Shown: one piece after another, positions 40,738 to 51,204 of the stretch
Position numbering within the stretch: position 1 is the first letter of the stretch
How the letters are laid out: the number at the start of each line of letters is the position of its first letter
DNA from: Gracilaria domingensis
Taxonomy: Eukaryota; Rhodophyta; Florideophyceae; Gracilariales; Gracilariaceae
Length of the DNA: 64,000 bases
Assembly (NCBI GenBank): GCA_022539475.1
Contig: VCMS01000020.1
Location: 248,001-312,000 of the forward strand
Reading direction: 5' to 3'
Position numbers and translations under genes: made by a program
Notes under the pieces: generated by a model
What the model was told of the DNA's origin: nothing
The model's input: only the letters and a program-made list of their open reading frames with translations
The model's database searches: none

Positions 40738-42083
40738 ATGAGCAATCCATCTAACCCTACTTCCTTTCCTTTAGGACCTAATCAAAGATTCGCCCCGCCG
40801 CATCAACCCCGTCCACTTCGGCCACCCCCGAGCCATGCTCCGATGTCAGCCCACCCCCATCCCTTCCCTCACCGTCTTCGTCTGCAGCGAGACCCGCTTC
40901 CCGCCCAATCTACCCTCTGTTCGGAAATCTTTCTTCAAAGGATCAACTCTTCTTTCTTTCGCAGCTATCTCATGGACAGCTTCTTACCATCACGCAGTCA
41001 GCGCCAGCAAATATTCGCACCGCTTTTGGACCTTTCCCAACGAAAGAGCAACTCATAGCCGACGTTTTACGGCTAAGAGAGCTCGAGAAATCTACGAGCA
41101 GAGGCGAACATCAGAAGAAAATGGAACGGCTCATGTACATGCCCGCGCACGAAATCATGAAGCTAGCGATAGAGAAGCCGAACGATTTAGTGAACCTCAT
41201 GAACTCATCCATTCATGTCGACGCGTCTTTATCACCGAAAGGTTTTGCAGCAAGTCGACCGGACGAGGCTGCTGCGATTGCTATATCCTGGCAGCTGCTC
41301 GCCTTTCGTCAGGCGTCTACAGTCGCCAGGAGAGCATCAAAACCATCTCCCGTTCTTCCTCTAACAAACTCAGCACCTCTGACGACTACGGTCGACGACA
41401 TCGATCTTCTCTCCTCAGATGATGAAGAAAAGCCTCCCCGCAAGAAGGCTAAGCACTCCATAAGGCCGAAAACGTTCTCCATAGAAATGACAAGCGCCAA
41501 TAATTCCACTCTCCTAAACTACCCGGGAAAGGGCATATCATCTCTCAGTTTAAAAGTGGAAGAGCTCATGGGACCAACCATTCTCTCCCTGCTCATCTCG
41601 GGTGGGGCGGACATTCCCACTTTTCTTCAGCATCATTTCAAACATTGGAAGCGCAGCGCAACCAGTCAGCCTCTGTCATCGGCGATGGAGGCCATCACTC
41701 TAGGCCGCATCATACATCTCGAGCTGCTGACCCTCGCATCTCCCAAGGAAAAACTCGAGCAACTTCCCTCCCTGGAAGTGGCGCTGAGACGTCTCTACGC
41801 TCTTCTACACGTCGAGGAGGCCGTCTCAACCGGAGAACACACCGACCGCAGAGACGCATGGGAAGAAGTCAATCACATTTTAGAGACTGTTCTACAGGGT
41901 ACCGTCCGTGCCGACACTCTTCAGAAAACAATGACCAGAAAAGTACCCCTTCAGAACAAGAGATTGGCTGCAATCAAGGCCATTCAGGAATCGCGATCGA
42001 AGGCCCGTCCTCAGCGTTACGGACACCTGGACAAATCCTACGACCAGCAGCAGAAGAAAAAGCCTTGTCGAGGGAGAAACTAG
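40738..42083 (+). pseudogene. D2 ORF1 (gag-like), frameshifted
   Basis: The N-terminal ~100 residues from ATG 40738 are Pro/His/Arg-rich. A frame change near 40960-41050 leads to the main frame, which ends at 42083. The main part has EQLIADVLRLRELEKST, then a helical region, a Ser/Asp-rich acidic stretch before a PPRKKAKHSIRP nuclear-localisation-like patch, and a helical C-terminal half (HLELLTLASPKEKLEQLPSL). It overlaps the start of the RT frame. Position suggests the structural or nucleic-acid-binding protein of the element; no domain is recognised. Confidence 0.55.
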
Positions 42084-44249
42084 AGAGCAATTCACTCTTT
42101 CCAACCAAGATATTCGCCATCCTTCACCTTGAACCCCGCTCAGCTTTAAATCTTCACGCAAATTCTATCCTTGATGCACTTTGTCACCTTTACCACGGCC
42201 CCCATTTTCCCAAGAACATATCTTCTACTGGCCGCACCCCTTCTAAGCTCCAGATCACAGTCAGAGAACACATTTTGTCAACTCTCTCGTCTACAATCGA
42301 CGATCTTTACGAAGAACCTCCACCTGAGTGGATCCCCGAGAAGCATTTATTCAGCATGGAATCATCATACACCGTCCACAGTCAACTTCGGAACCTTTTT
42401 TAAAACCCATCTGCAGCCTTTCCATGAGGAGTTTTTAAGAGAATTCAGGCAAACAGGATCGCAGTCCCGGCCCCCCGACCTCCCCTGGATGTTTGTAACA
42501 CAGAGTTATGGATCTCAAGACTTCCTTCCAACTTGCAACCTCTCTTTCGATGTGAGACTGTATCCAATTTTGAACTCGGCCTATAAGAACTAATCTTTGA
42601 TGCGCCAGACTCACAAATCCGTCGTCACAGTCTTCCGAAGCCAATCACCCACGCAAGCCGCGCAGAATACCTCTCCTTGCTTGAAAGAATCGATACGGCG
42701 GGAATGCTCTCTTGGTCTCTCATATCGATGGAAACCTCCACGTATTCCAGTTTAGCCGACGTGATACAGCTAAGTCTTTTTGCTGTTACCAAGTCCGAGA
42801 GTGATGACCGACTAATCTCATGGCCAAGGATCCAGAATAGCCTTCTTCCAGATCCTCCTTTTAGATCACTGCCAGAGCCAAGCCTGTTTGAGTCCATATG
42901 TTCTGAAAAGGGCACACTATCTGCCTTCTACTTCGACGTGGCAAATATGTTCCACAATTTAACCCTCCCTCCTCTCATATCGAGGCTTTTTCCACTGCCA
43001 ACAGTAAGCATTACCGAACTGCCGCGTTCTCTAGCCAGCTCTCTTTCGGAGAGGCTGCATGTTTCGATCAAGAGCAGCACTATTCTTCGGCCGTGCCAGG
43101 CCTCCATTCCCATGGGCTTCAAATGGAGCGTTTTCATAAGTCACTCTTTCGCGCCCGCTCTTCTTCAAGAATTCTTTAATATCTTTCGACAATCTCGTTT
43201 GGCCCCATCTGTTGCACTAACTATTACCCCACTATTGAAGGAAAGAAGTCCATTTTACCTTGGTAAGCATCAATCTTTGCTCCTGCATATCATTGATGAT
43301 ATAGCCGTCGTCGTTCACGGCTGGTCCAATGAGTCTGTACGCCTCCTGCACTGCATAATGAGAACTGGGTTCATCGCCTCAAAGCTACCGATCAAGGAAT
43401 CCACGTCTTGTCCAGTCGAACGAGTGGAACAAAAACCAAATTCTCTTTATTGGATGCGTATGGAATCTTAAGACTAACCATATCAGACCCGGAATATCGA
43501 AGATCAGAAGCATGCTGAACCGGATACCAACACTCTGTTGTTCTTCAAACATTTATCTTAACGAGTGGCAGTCTATCATTGGAAAGCTATTATGGCCCTC
43601 ACTTCTGAACAGGCCAATGCTATCTTGCCTCAATGCAGCTTTCAAGTTTCACAGGGCTCACACTTCCGGGAATGAAGTTGTAGAAATACAACCAAGCATG
43701 AAAAGAGAGGCATTACTGCTTGGCTCGCTGCTTCCGATGAATAGCGTAAACCCTTCACTACCGGTCTCGAACTACGTCATTACCTTTGATGCATCCCCGA
43801 CTGCTGCAGCTGTCATGGCAGCAAAGGTATCACCTGAAATTGCTTCAAAACTTTGGTGTCTCGGACAAAGTTTTAAAGCCTTAACCTTTGAAGCTTTCCT
43901 CGAACTGCACGGCGAAGAAATGGTTTCAATTTACGAATCCATTCACTGGAAGAAGTGCTTCACGCACAAGTGAAACAAACCGGAACATATCAATGGACTC
44001 GAGGCTGCGACTGCTGTAATGGCACTTGAATGGCTTATACGAAAGGGTGTTTCTAACGCGAGAGTAATCTTCTTTACCGATTCTCTAGTTACGCTTGGAG
44101 CTATTTCAAAAGGAAGGTCCTCCTGCATTCCCTTGCTTCTTCGATGCAAACCATTTGCTGCTCTTTCTGTTGCTTTTGGTATTCGAGCAGTGTATCTACA
44201 CATTACATCAAAACAAAACTACGGTGACAAACCGTCAAGAGAACTTTAA
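42084..44249 (+). pseudogene. D2 reverse transcriptase and RNase H
   Basis: After an N-terminal stretch with stops near 42400 and 42590, RT reads clearly from about 42600: AFYFDVANMFHNL (motif A, Asp), ASIPMGFKWSVFISHSFA (motif B) and LLHIIDDIAVVVHG (motif C, Ile-Asp-Asp where YxDD is usual). A frameshift near 43440 leads to FIGCVWNLK and SKIRSMLNRI. RNase H has YVITFDASPTAA, an in-frame TGA at 43971-43973, then FFTDSLVTLGAISKG and NYGDKPSREL. The MGFxWS motif B resembles RTs I recall from algal and dinoflagellate DIRS-like elements. Confidence 0.78.
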
Positions 44250-44350
44250 TTTTTTTCTACGCTTATGGTATAAGCAGAGCACCCTCGCTCTTCTCTGGAC
44301 AGCTTCTGTTTTGGGATGGGACATGACGCATCTTGTAGATGCTCGTGTAG

Positions 44351-45148
44351 CTAGATTACTTTGTAATCGAGCTGGTGTTTTTCAGTCTTCACTGAGACAC
44401 TCTCACCTACACTAAAACAGTAAAGATCGTTCATGGAGCTGTACCCAAGTGAAACAATAAAAAGATTTCCAAATGTATTCACAGGTTGAGAATTAGGAAA
44501 TTTCTCAGCGAAAGTTCCTTTAAAGGCTCTCGGTAGACTGTAAAAGAAGTAAATATATGTTTCATTATCAGCAGTACCACAGATAGCGACGAGGTCTTCA
44601 AACTTCGTAATATGATCATTTAGGCAGTTTGAATATTTCATTTGTAAGTCCACTAACTTGACTCGTGATGCATCTTTCTCATTAGCTGGTACAAATTCAT
44701 TCACCATTGCCTTCTGAAGTTCTTCTAGTGATGTGGGTTTGCGATTGTCTTTCTCCAGTCGCATCATCCAAGAGGCCGCTCTGTCTTACAAATAACATTC
44801 AGCAAGATCTAACATGCTATCTTGCGAGTAATTGCAGAGATTTCTATATTTAAGAATCGAATAGAAGAAGCTTTTCACCTTCTTTGAGCTCCAGTCTGTT
44901 GTCTTGCCAGAAAACACTGATATTGGAGGGGCTTTTCTAGAGTTTCTACCCACAGTCGGCGGTTGGAGTTGCACTGAGGTGTTTTCTGGATCGCCAAGTC
45001 GAGATTGTAACTTTTCAATCAGTTCTGACTGAAGTTTTAACGCATTTCTCATAGTGTCTAATTCATCTTGCAAACAACTGAGTGTAGCGCTCTCGTATTG
45101 GAGGTCTTCGTTATCCATGCTGCTTGTACTTCTCGTATTGCGCGGCAT
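44351..45148 (-). pseudogene. G5 gag N-terminal and capsid part
   Basis: ATG at 45148 opens MPRNTRSTSSMDNEDLQYES with a coiled-coil-like stretch (LQDELDTMRNALKLQSELIE) and PPISVFSGKTTDW. A stop at 44786 and a frame change lead to the second piece (44767-44351) with TSLEELQKAMVNEF and the gypsy gag phrase FAEKFPNSQ. After about 44490 the text is probably D2 sequence or decayed. Confidence 0.8.
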
Positions 45149-45199
45149 TACGTACTGAACAATTCCTGTCGAAAAAGAATTTCCTTAGATGCTACCAAT

Positions 45200-45411
45200 T
45201 GTAATAGAGTGAATCTCACGCTCTATTAGAATAACAATGACAATGACGTTTTGCAGGTCAGACCAGGACGCTGTCTGATCTATCACGAGAGCAATTTGAG
45301 TTGCAACTCTTATAGAGGCTAAATGGTTGTAGTTTGAATTCATGATTCAAACTACACACAAAACATATGGTCGTATTCTAATAACGCCGTTCTATCTCTC
45401 ATTGTATTACA
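45200..45411 (-). repeat. G5 5' LTR (right copy), 212 bp
   Basis: TGTAATAGAGTGAATC...TTGTATTACA, homologous end to end with 34960-35172. On the element's strand the LTR is followed by ATTGGTAGCATCTAAGG, whose TGG start suits a primer-binding site. A dozen or more differences from the other LTR are visible, so the insertion is not recent. Confidence 0.93.
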
Positions 45412-45705
45412 CTTGAAGGTACACACTGTCTTGTGTGTTTTTGGCGGCGAATGTACAAACACATATTGGTCATGCGAGAAAATGCTTCTGCCACCGTTCG
45501 TATCTAGAAAGTGATACAAAGGAAACAGCTTTTCCCAATCAATCAACAAAAGTCTTCTAGTCGCGACTGTTAGCAAGTAAACCTCAACCACATCTCTAAG
45601 CCAATGCCACAACCCAGCCCATGGCCTGCCTTTGAAGACCAGCTTACGAATTACTGCGTACTCGCTGGTGCTTATTTCTGCTTTCCGTCGCTCTATTTGG
45701 TGCAA
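45412..45705 (-). pseudogene. Host glycosyltransferase-like relic, upstream piece
   Basis: The minus frame reads RPWAGLWHWLRDVVEVYLL and VATRRLLLIDWEKLFPLYHF. The pattern (GxxxRLRGVVxxxxLAxxTxRxxLIDW) is that of the nucleotide-sugar-binding start of fucosyltransferase-like proteins. The frame runs straight into the G5 LTR, and a continuation in the same orientation is found beyond the other LTR (34959 leftwards). No N-terminal signal or start can be defined. Confidence 0.5.
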
Positions 45706-46439
45706 CTCGAAGAAAAGATGCCACAGGACACATCTATGTGTTTCAGTTATCTGCGGCCGGCCTTCCTGCTTTATACAGACCTATGGCTTCAGATCTTGGT
45801 TCTGGATTGTCTTTCAGTTGTGAAGATATGTTTAGAGGACCTGTCACTAGTTGACTCTGAAAGTCTAGTTATTCATCAGGGTTATCTTTTCCGTTCTGAG
45901 GTTGTTACAGTTGACTGAAGCTTCCACAGAAGTAGCAGACTCTCTCACAGAGAGTAAACTAACACCGATGGCGTATCTCATACTCATTTCCGCGAAAGGG
46001 AAGGGTAGCTAATCGCCGTTGCGGTGTGCAGCTCTGCTGGGGAGATTGAGTGATTTCAATGAATCGCTTAACATACAAGAGGAATAGAATGGCGTCTGCG
46101 TCCTAGTAATTTCATAATGAAACTGAGTCATTTCCGAAGAATCAATGAACCTTGAACATGTCCTTCGCTGCGCAAGATTTTGCTGTCCGGCGGCGATGTT
46201 CTGCATTACTTGGTCGGAAAGGTAAATTTTTCTTATTTGTGCACACAGAGGGAGTATATCGAGCTCTTCGGTCAGTGATAAGAGCCGCTCGGATATCCAA
46301 GAAGTCATACCTTCTCGAGGTCTTGCAGCCCCTATTAGACCTTCATCGCAGTTGTGTTGCAAAATTGACAATGAAGAGCGGAACAGCAAAGGACAGGAAC
46401 ATTTGATTTAGTGGAGAAAATGTTTCGAAGAAATTAAAT

Positions 46440-46900
46440 TTACACTTTACTGGATACTGCAAACAAAACGTTTTAAATGAAAGAAAAAAAGTTGTACGTA
46501 GAGCCATTCAGTTCAGCGCCAGGTTACGATAATTGTTTTTTATCTCAGATAACGAGAAGTTCATTCGCGCAATGGAGTCTATGGAATTACTGAGGCAATC
46601 TTTGGACTTTGATATTCTAGTGAAGACTCTTGGAAGTGTGGAGCTAAAAATATGAATGATGGCCTTGGAAGTAGTTACAGATCCATTGGTACACCTTCTT
46701 TATGAATCTCCTAGTAGCTTAGCAGCGTACATCGAATTAGCCGTCACGAATGCGCTTCGAAAAATTGCTCACAAAGGACTTGTGTGATCTACACCGTGCA
46801 TCAACCGAGCAGGGAATTGTTCAGTTCGTTTAAACAGCTTCTGCTCCTCACGCGGGGCGACAAGCAGATGTACTGTCCATTGGTTTCATCCGAAAGGAAA
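46440..46900 (+). pseudogene. ABCG-type ABC transporter ATPase relic
   Basis: Conceptual translation over shifting frames gives TGYCKQNVLNERKK, then VRRAIQFSARLR (family: TVREAIxFSAxLR), then NEKFIRAMESMELL, then GLEVV-like text with a decayed Walker B (VHLLYESPSS for VLFLDEPTSG), then LRKIAHKG, a stop, and IYTVHQPSRELFSSFKQLLL, the ABCG His-switch region. The order matches the second half of an ABCG/PDR nucleotide-binding domain. No membrane part follows. Stops and the lost Walker B acidic residues make it non-functional. Confidence 0.72.
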
Positions 46901-48419
46901 CGCTACCTCTTTTGTGACTATGGAGCACTTGGAGCAACTTTTTGGAGTACTATTAGGCGAAACTTGTCCAGAATCATCTTCAACCCCCAAGTGTCTTACC
47001 GGCATCTTCACATCCCTCTGCCTCATACCTCTCAGCCGCCGCAGCTCTCGCTAGAATGGCCTTCGTGTGACCTTGGCCCCACCGATGTAGCGCTTGAGCC
47101 GCCTCCCGTGCTCATGTCGCGACGCCTGCTATGCGTGGCGTCGCTGCGCTTGTGACTGGGAGAGGATGGGCTTATAAAGAAGCTTTCATTCGCCGAGAAC
47201 AATACTCAAGAAATTAGTACAGTCGATGCTGTTCTGGACGTGCTAAGGTCTCTGGAGTGGGCAATCGTGAGCAAGATCACAATCTGAAACGTTTTAAAAC
47301 AGAAATTTGACATCGCGAACCGCACGACGATGTAAACCACACTACGGGGCTCAAGATTACATTCTGGCAATTCAATGAGATCCGGAGTAGGTACGAGTTC
47401 TATACAAGTACTCTTCGCCGCTCGTAAGGACAAAATCGAGATGTAACTAAAGTACTGCCTGCAGGCAGTCTCGGCACACGAAACTTAATCTACTTGGGAA
47501 CTCTGGTGCGGCGGTGACTGGCAGTGCGGCGAGGGCCCGCAATACGGCGTACAGAAACATCTGTGGAGGGCTGTACGGCGATCTTTCGTGGAGAAAAGGA
47601 GTCGATAATTCGACGAATGAACACTGTGTACATGGTGGTAGGAGTGTTAGTCAGGGTATGATGCGGGAGCTACGGGGGAGCCAGCGGAGGGGAAGGGGAT
47701 GAAAATCCGGTTGTTGGAATACAGAGTCCATAGTGGTGAGCATGAGGTACGTTGAGTAAGGAGTTGGGATTGGGGCTCGAAGTTTGGATGTGCTTGTCGC
47801 AAGCGACGCTTGCAACAAGCACATCCAAACGTCGAGTGGCCGTGCGCAAAATCATTTCTCAGCGGTTGACTTGGATTTCCGTTGAGGGCGATCGCGAGCT
47901 GCGCCTAGCTCGTTCGTCGCTTCGAAAAGGGTCGAGAGTCCTGCCAGAGCCCTAAAACGGCGCGAAAGCAGCGCGTTTTTGGAGGCACTACGCGTGTGCG
48001 AAGCGAGCCTACAAGTGCATCTTTGTGGCTTGCCTGAAGACGTTCCCTTCCACTGCCAAGTCATTAAGTGCAACTTTTGCCCATCGCCTTCCCTCGACAG
48101 AAGCCAATGCGTGCCAAAGCGTTCCGCGCTTCTCTTTACACCATTTCGGGCCCTTGCGCACGTCCATGGTGAGGTTATGAAGCCTGCAGGACGTCCTTCA
48201 GCTCTACGGCCGGAATGCTGTTCTCCAGCCGTACGTAGAATGTTGTCAATCCCGCTTCGCCTTGCGCTCGTCGATTGTAATGCCTCACGTGGCACAATCT
48301 CTTGAGCGATGACCCTTTATCACGGTTCACATCGCACCTAACTATTACGGTCGGTACTAGACATGTGTCGTGCATCATATCTGAAATCAGTATGAATATA
48401 AGACGAGCAACATGAGCCA
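46901..48419. other. No supported gene; one perfect hairpin
   Basis: Short frames only. GTTTGGATGTGCTTGT (47782-47797) pairs perfectly with ACAAGCACATCCAAAC (47815-47830), with a further short inner stem GCAAG/CTTGC. No element ends are visible around it. Confidence 0.6.
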
Positions 48420-49130
48420 TCGTGGATTGGTATTGAAGGAAGGTCAGTTGGTGACGATTGATGCATGAACCGGAAAGAAGATATCCGGATTTGCGCGACC
48501 CCTTGGCCCCAAGCTCTCTGAAGACTTCTCGAAGTTAATCGGAGAGCCAGGTGCGAGTCAGATGCCGGGGGTTCTCGTGAATGCTGATACACCAGCATAT
48601 TGCAGCAAGGCATTGGAGTTTGGTGCAGAAGGTATCGAGCTTTTTCATACGGTACACATGTTCCTCGATGCGCGAAAAATCATAACGGTTCGTAAAATGA
48701 TCTTAGAGAACAGCAAAGAAAGTAGAAGAAAAGATTTGGCGAAAGTTTAGCCCATGAAGCGTGATGATTTGGCTCAAGTTTTCATGAACTTTCGGTAACG
48801 ATTCGCGTTCTGCACCCATCATAGCATGACGTTTCGCAGAGACGAATGAAATGGCCTACCGTTCTAGAAGGAGTGCTTACTTTGTGAGAGATCGCGTGAT
48901 TAAAGTCCTTGAAGTCAACCAAATACTTGGACATCCTGTTTAGACGAGCAAAAATTATCCTGAGGTCTACGAGATTGCAGAACCGCTCCATCATTGAAAG
49001 AGCGGCTATTGTTGCTAAGCAAATTAGTTTAGAGGCTGAAGTGAAGATCATGATTCCATTTGTAGCCAGTGGATCGTAGCTTCAGATTGTGAAGGAGCAC
49101 GTAGGCATTGCTGTCAAGGGGATGTCTTAT
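48420..49130 (+). pseudogene. Pyruvate phosphate dikinase relic
   Basis: Translation gives LKEGQLVTIDA, a stop, then KKISG, PKLSEDFSKL, NADTPAYCSKALEFGAEGIE, HTVHMFLDARKI, RKMILENSKESRRKDLAKV, a stop, PMKRDDLAQVF, and after shifts NQILGHPV, NYPEVYEIAEP and EVKIMIPFVAS. These follow the order of PPDK from the phosphohistidine-domain end into the pyruvate/PEP-binding barrel (family: ANADTPxDAxxAxxFGAEGIGLCRTEHMF; NPMLGHRGCRL; EIMIPLV). Catalytic and binding residues such as the CRTEHMF cysteine are lost. At least four stops are present. No introns are visible, which would suit a retrocopy or an intronless parent. Confidence 0.78.
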
Positions 49131-49239
49131 CGAGGTATCACGAGGAAAAAGAAGAAATGTATACCTGTCCACAGGCGGCTCGATGCACGATGGCAGCATA
49201 TGCATGCGAGAGACATTGTATCCTGAGCGCTCGGATAGA

Positions 49240-49500
49240 CACGCAGTATGAGAATAGCTTCGTCAGCAAGAGCTGGACGCTATCGCTTCTGTGCGTCCTA
49301 GAGCGACTGACGATCATGTAGAACCCGGAGCAAATGTGCTGTATTCGTCTCGGAAGCCCTTAGTAGTCTGATACCTGGGAGTCTCTCTGAAGAGAGAGAG
49401 TGTGATCCGCAAAGTGCGGAATGTTCTAATTCGACATGAAACACTTCGGACAGTGCAACTGGGACATGCGACAAGTATCGATTTTGGGGTAGTTACTTTT
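49240..49500 (+). pseudogene. Possible copia C2 integrase-RT linker
   Basis: One frame reads RQQELDAIASVRPRATDDHV, EPGANVLYSSRKPLVV, a stop, then YLGV. This resembles the PGxxVLYYSRKP linker after the integrase in copia polyproteins and lies upstream of C2 RT on the same strand. The link across 1.7 kb of decayed sequence is inferred. Confidence 0.35.
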
Positions 49501-51204
49501 CTCTGCGCATACCCCCAGAGATGCGAATGATAATGCCGTGTACCCAAGTCCGTTGGGAGCTGCTCCGAGCACAGCTTAGAGCGGCCACGCATATTTACCC
49601 ATGCCCTTCGTCGGATTCGTGAGCCGAATATTTTTCGAAGATATCTCTTCACGATTGGATAAAAGAAGAGTTGGCGCTCTACCCACCTGAGAAGCACGAA
49701 CTTTCGCCGGTTCCGGTCTGAGTTGACCTCATTTGAGGAGCCGGAGAGATGACAGAATGCCCAATGGATATCCTCTATTCGTAGCAGCCCACAAGGTCAA
49801 GTCACTGCGATTAGGTCCCGGGTTATCCTATTTGGATATACTTCTGCATCATCTAATGCAAATTTCTCGCTGTATCAAATGTGCGTGAGCTGCCACACTA
49901 CTGCAGAGTAACCTTATAGTCGTGAGACCCTCAATGAACCATCCTCGGGGTCTCGAGTATATTCGCAATATGGTTATCTGAGAGCGGTGATATATTAGCC
50001 GCGAGTTAGGACCTCACTACAGTCTCTCAAGCCCTCGTAAAGCGAATCGCGTGGACAGAGCAGCGTTCCACGTGAGTCCGTAGTTTATTTCGCGAAGACA
50101 TATCCAGCGAATAGCTCGGTGGCGATGACTCCTATTGTCACATAGTGAATTTTGCTTCTGAGGCGTGTTGGAGTTGATGAGAGTGCCCTGTCGCAGCACT
50201 GTTCGAGAGAAACGGAGACATGCACCGCTCGAGTACCTAACTAGAGCTGTTGTATGGCTCACACTGAGCACTAATGGCCTAACCATCATGCGAGTCTAGA
50301 GTAATGGAAATATGTGCACATGAAAGCTTGAGCGACCGACTTGCGCATTTACAGGTTAGTGCGGTGATAGGTCGCGGGCGTAACCTCGGATTCGGTCGCA
50401 TAAACTGGCTAGTACCACCCAGGTGCCGTATTGGGACGCGTTTTCTGTGGTCTAGCGTGCATTACTGTTACGAGAGCAGGTGCGCACGGCGGCTATTACG
50501 GTGAAGACTGGAGTGTCCGGCACAAAAAGTTGAAGAGGGTGTGCCGCGAAGCCATAAGTTTATCCTTGTCGCAGAGAGACAAGACGCTCAAATCTCGAGT
50601 ATAAGGACTCGAGGTGGCGCCCGAAGAGGCTGCGTGAAGCCCATGATATCAGGGGAATGTCCTAACGGAAGCGATCGAGTAGAGTCCGAGCAACGCTCAA
50701 TGTCACGCGCCGATCTGTAGCACCGTAGGAAGTTCACCGTTTGTGCAACTGCCGTTGGAGGCGCGATGACCGCTCCGGGCCGGTGGCACGGGTACGCGCA
50801 AGAAGCAGGTGGGATGGAGAGTGAAGCCGCCGCTGAGAGGAATACGAGACTTTCATATTCATCTTCATAGGCGGAGCACAATGTACTTCTGCGCCATGCG
50901 AGCTGAGCACCCGGCTCAGGCCCTCTTCGAGAACTGAGAGATGAAGTACTCGACGCTTTCGAGAGATCTGGCACAGCATGGCGATGTGCGGCAGCAGCAT
51001 CACTCGCGCCGATTGCTCCTCGCGAGTTCCGAGCACACGACCTTGCCACCTGCTGCGCGGTGGGGTCAGTGAGTTCGCGGAGCAAAAAAGAAGTTGGTAT
51101 AGCGGACACAGCGGCTTATGGGGTGCGGGTATCAATGAAGTTCCGACGACACGAGGATACTAACTGTCGACTCTCCATCTACTCTCGTCAGTATCGGTCG
51201 CACT
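49501..51204. other. No supported gene
   Basis: Frames on both strands are short and carry no recognisable domain. The region probably holds decayed C2 sequence. Confidence 0.5.

Larger units (their letters stand above)
39045..44350 (+). mobile_element. Tyrosine-recombinase retroelement D2 inserted in G5 gag
   Basis: This + strand block sits between two halves of the minus-strand G5 gag. It encodes, left to right, a tyrosine recombinase, an ORF1, and an RT with RNase H. The usual DIRS order is gag, RT, RNase H, YR, so the YR here is at the opposite end. Exact ends are uncertain: the left end is near 39045, where an 11 bp hairpin (CTGCCCGCTGC 39059-39069 with 39101-39111) stands; the right end lies between 44250 and about 44450. 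No LTRs are seen. Confidence 0.75.
34960..45411 (-). mobile_element. Ty3/gypsy element G5, complete ends, carrying insertion D2
   Basis: LTRs at both ends (213 and 212 bp) share TGTAATAGAG...TTACA termini and are flanked by CTTG on both sides (34956-34959, 45412-45415), a 4 bp target duplication. Read leftward: primer-site region, gag, [insertion D2], gag zinc knuckle, protease, RT, RNase H, integrase, chromodomain-like tail, polypurine tract. It is closely related to G1. Multiple stops, frameshifts and an RT active-site change show it is defective. Confidence 0.93.

Noticed and set aside
43971-43973. TGA recoding (selenocysteine or readthrough) in D2 RNase H and hAT
   Set aside because: Other elements here carry TAA and TAG stops too, and nearby frameshifts point to ordinary decay.
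47852-48295. 147-codon minus-strand ORF
   Set aside because: No recognisable motif and overlapping frames on the other strand are equally open; left unassigned.
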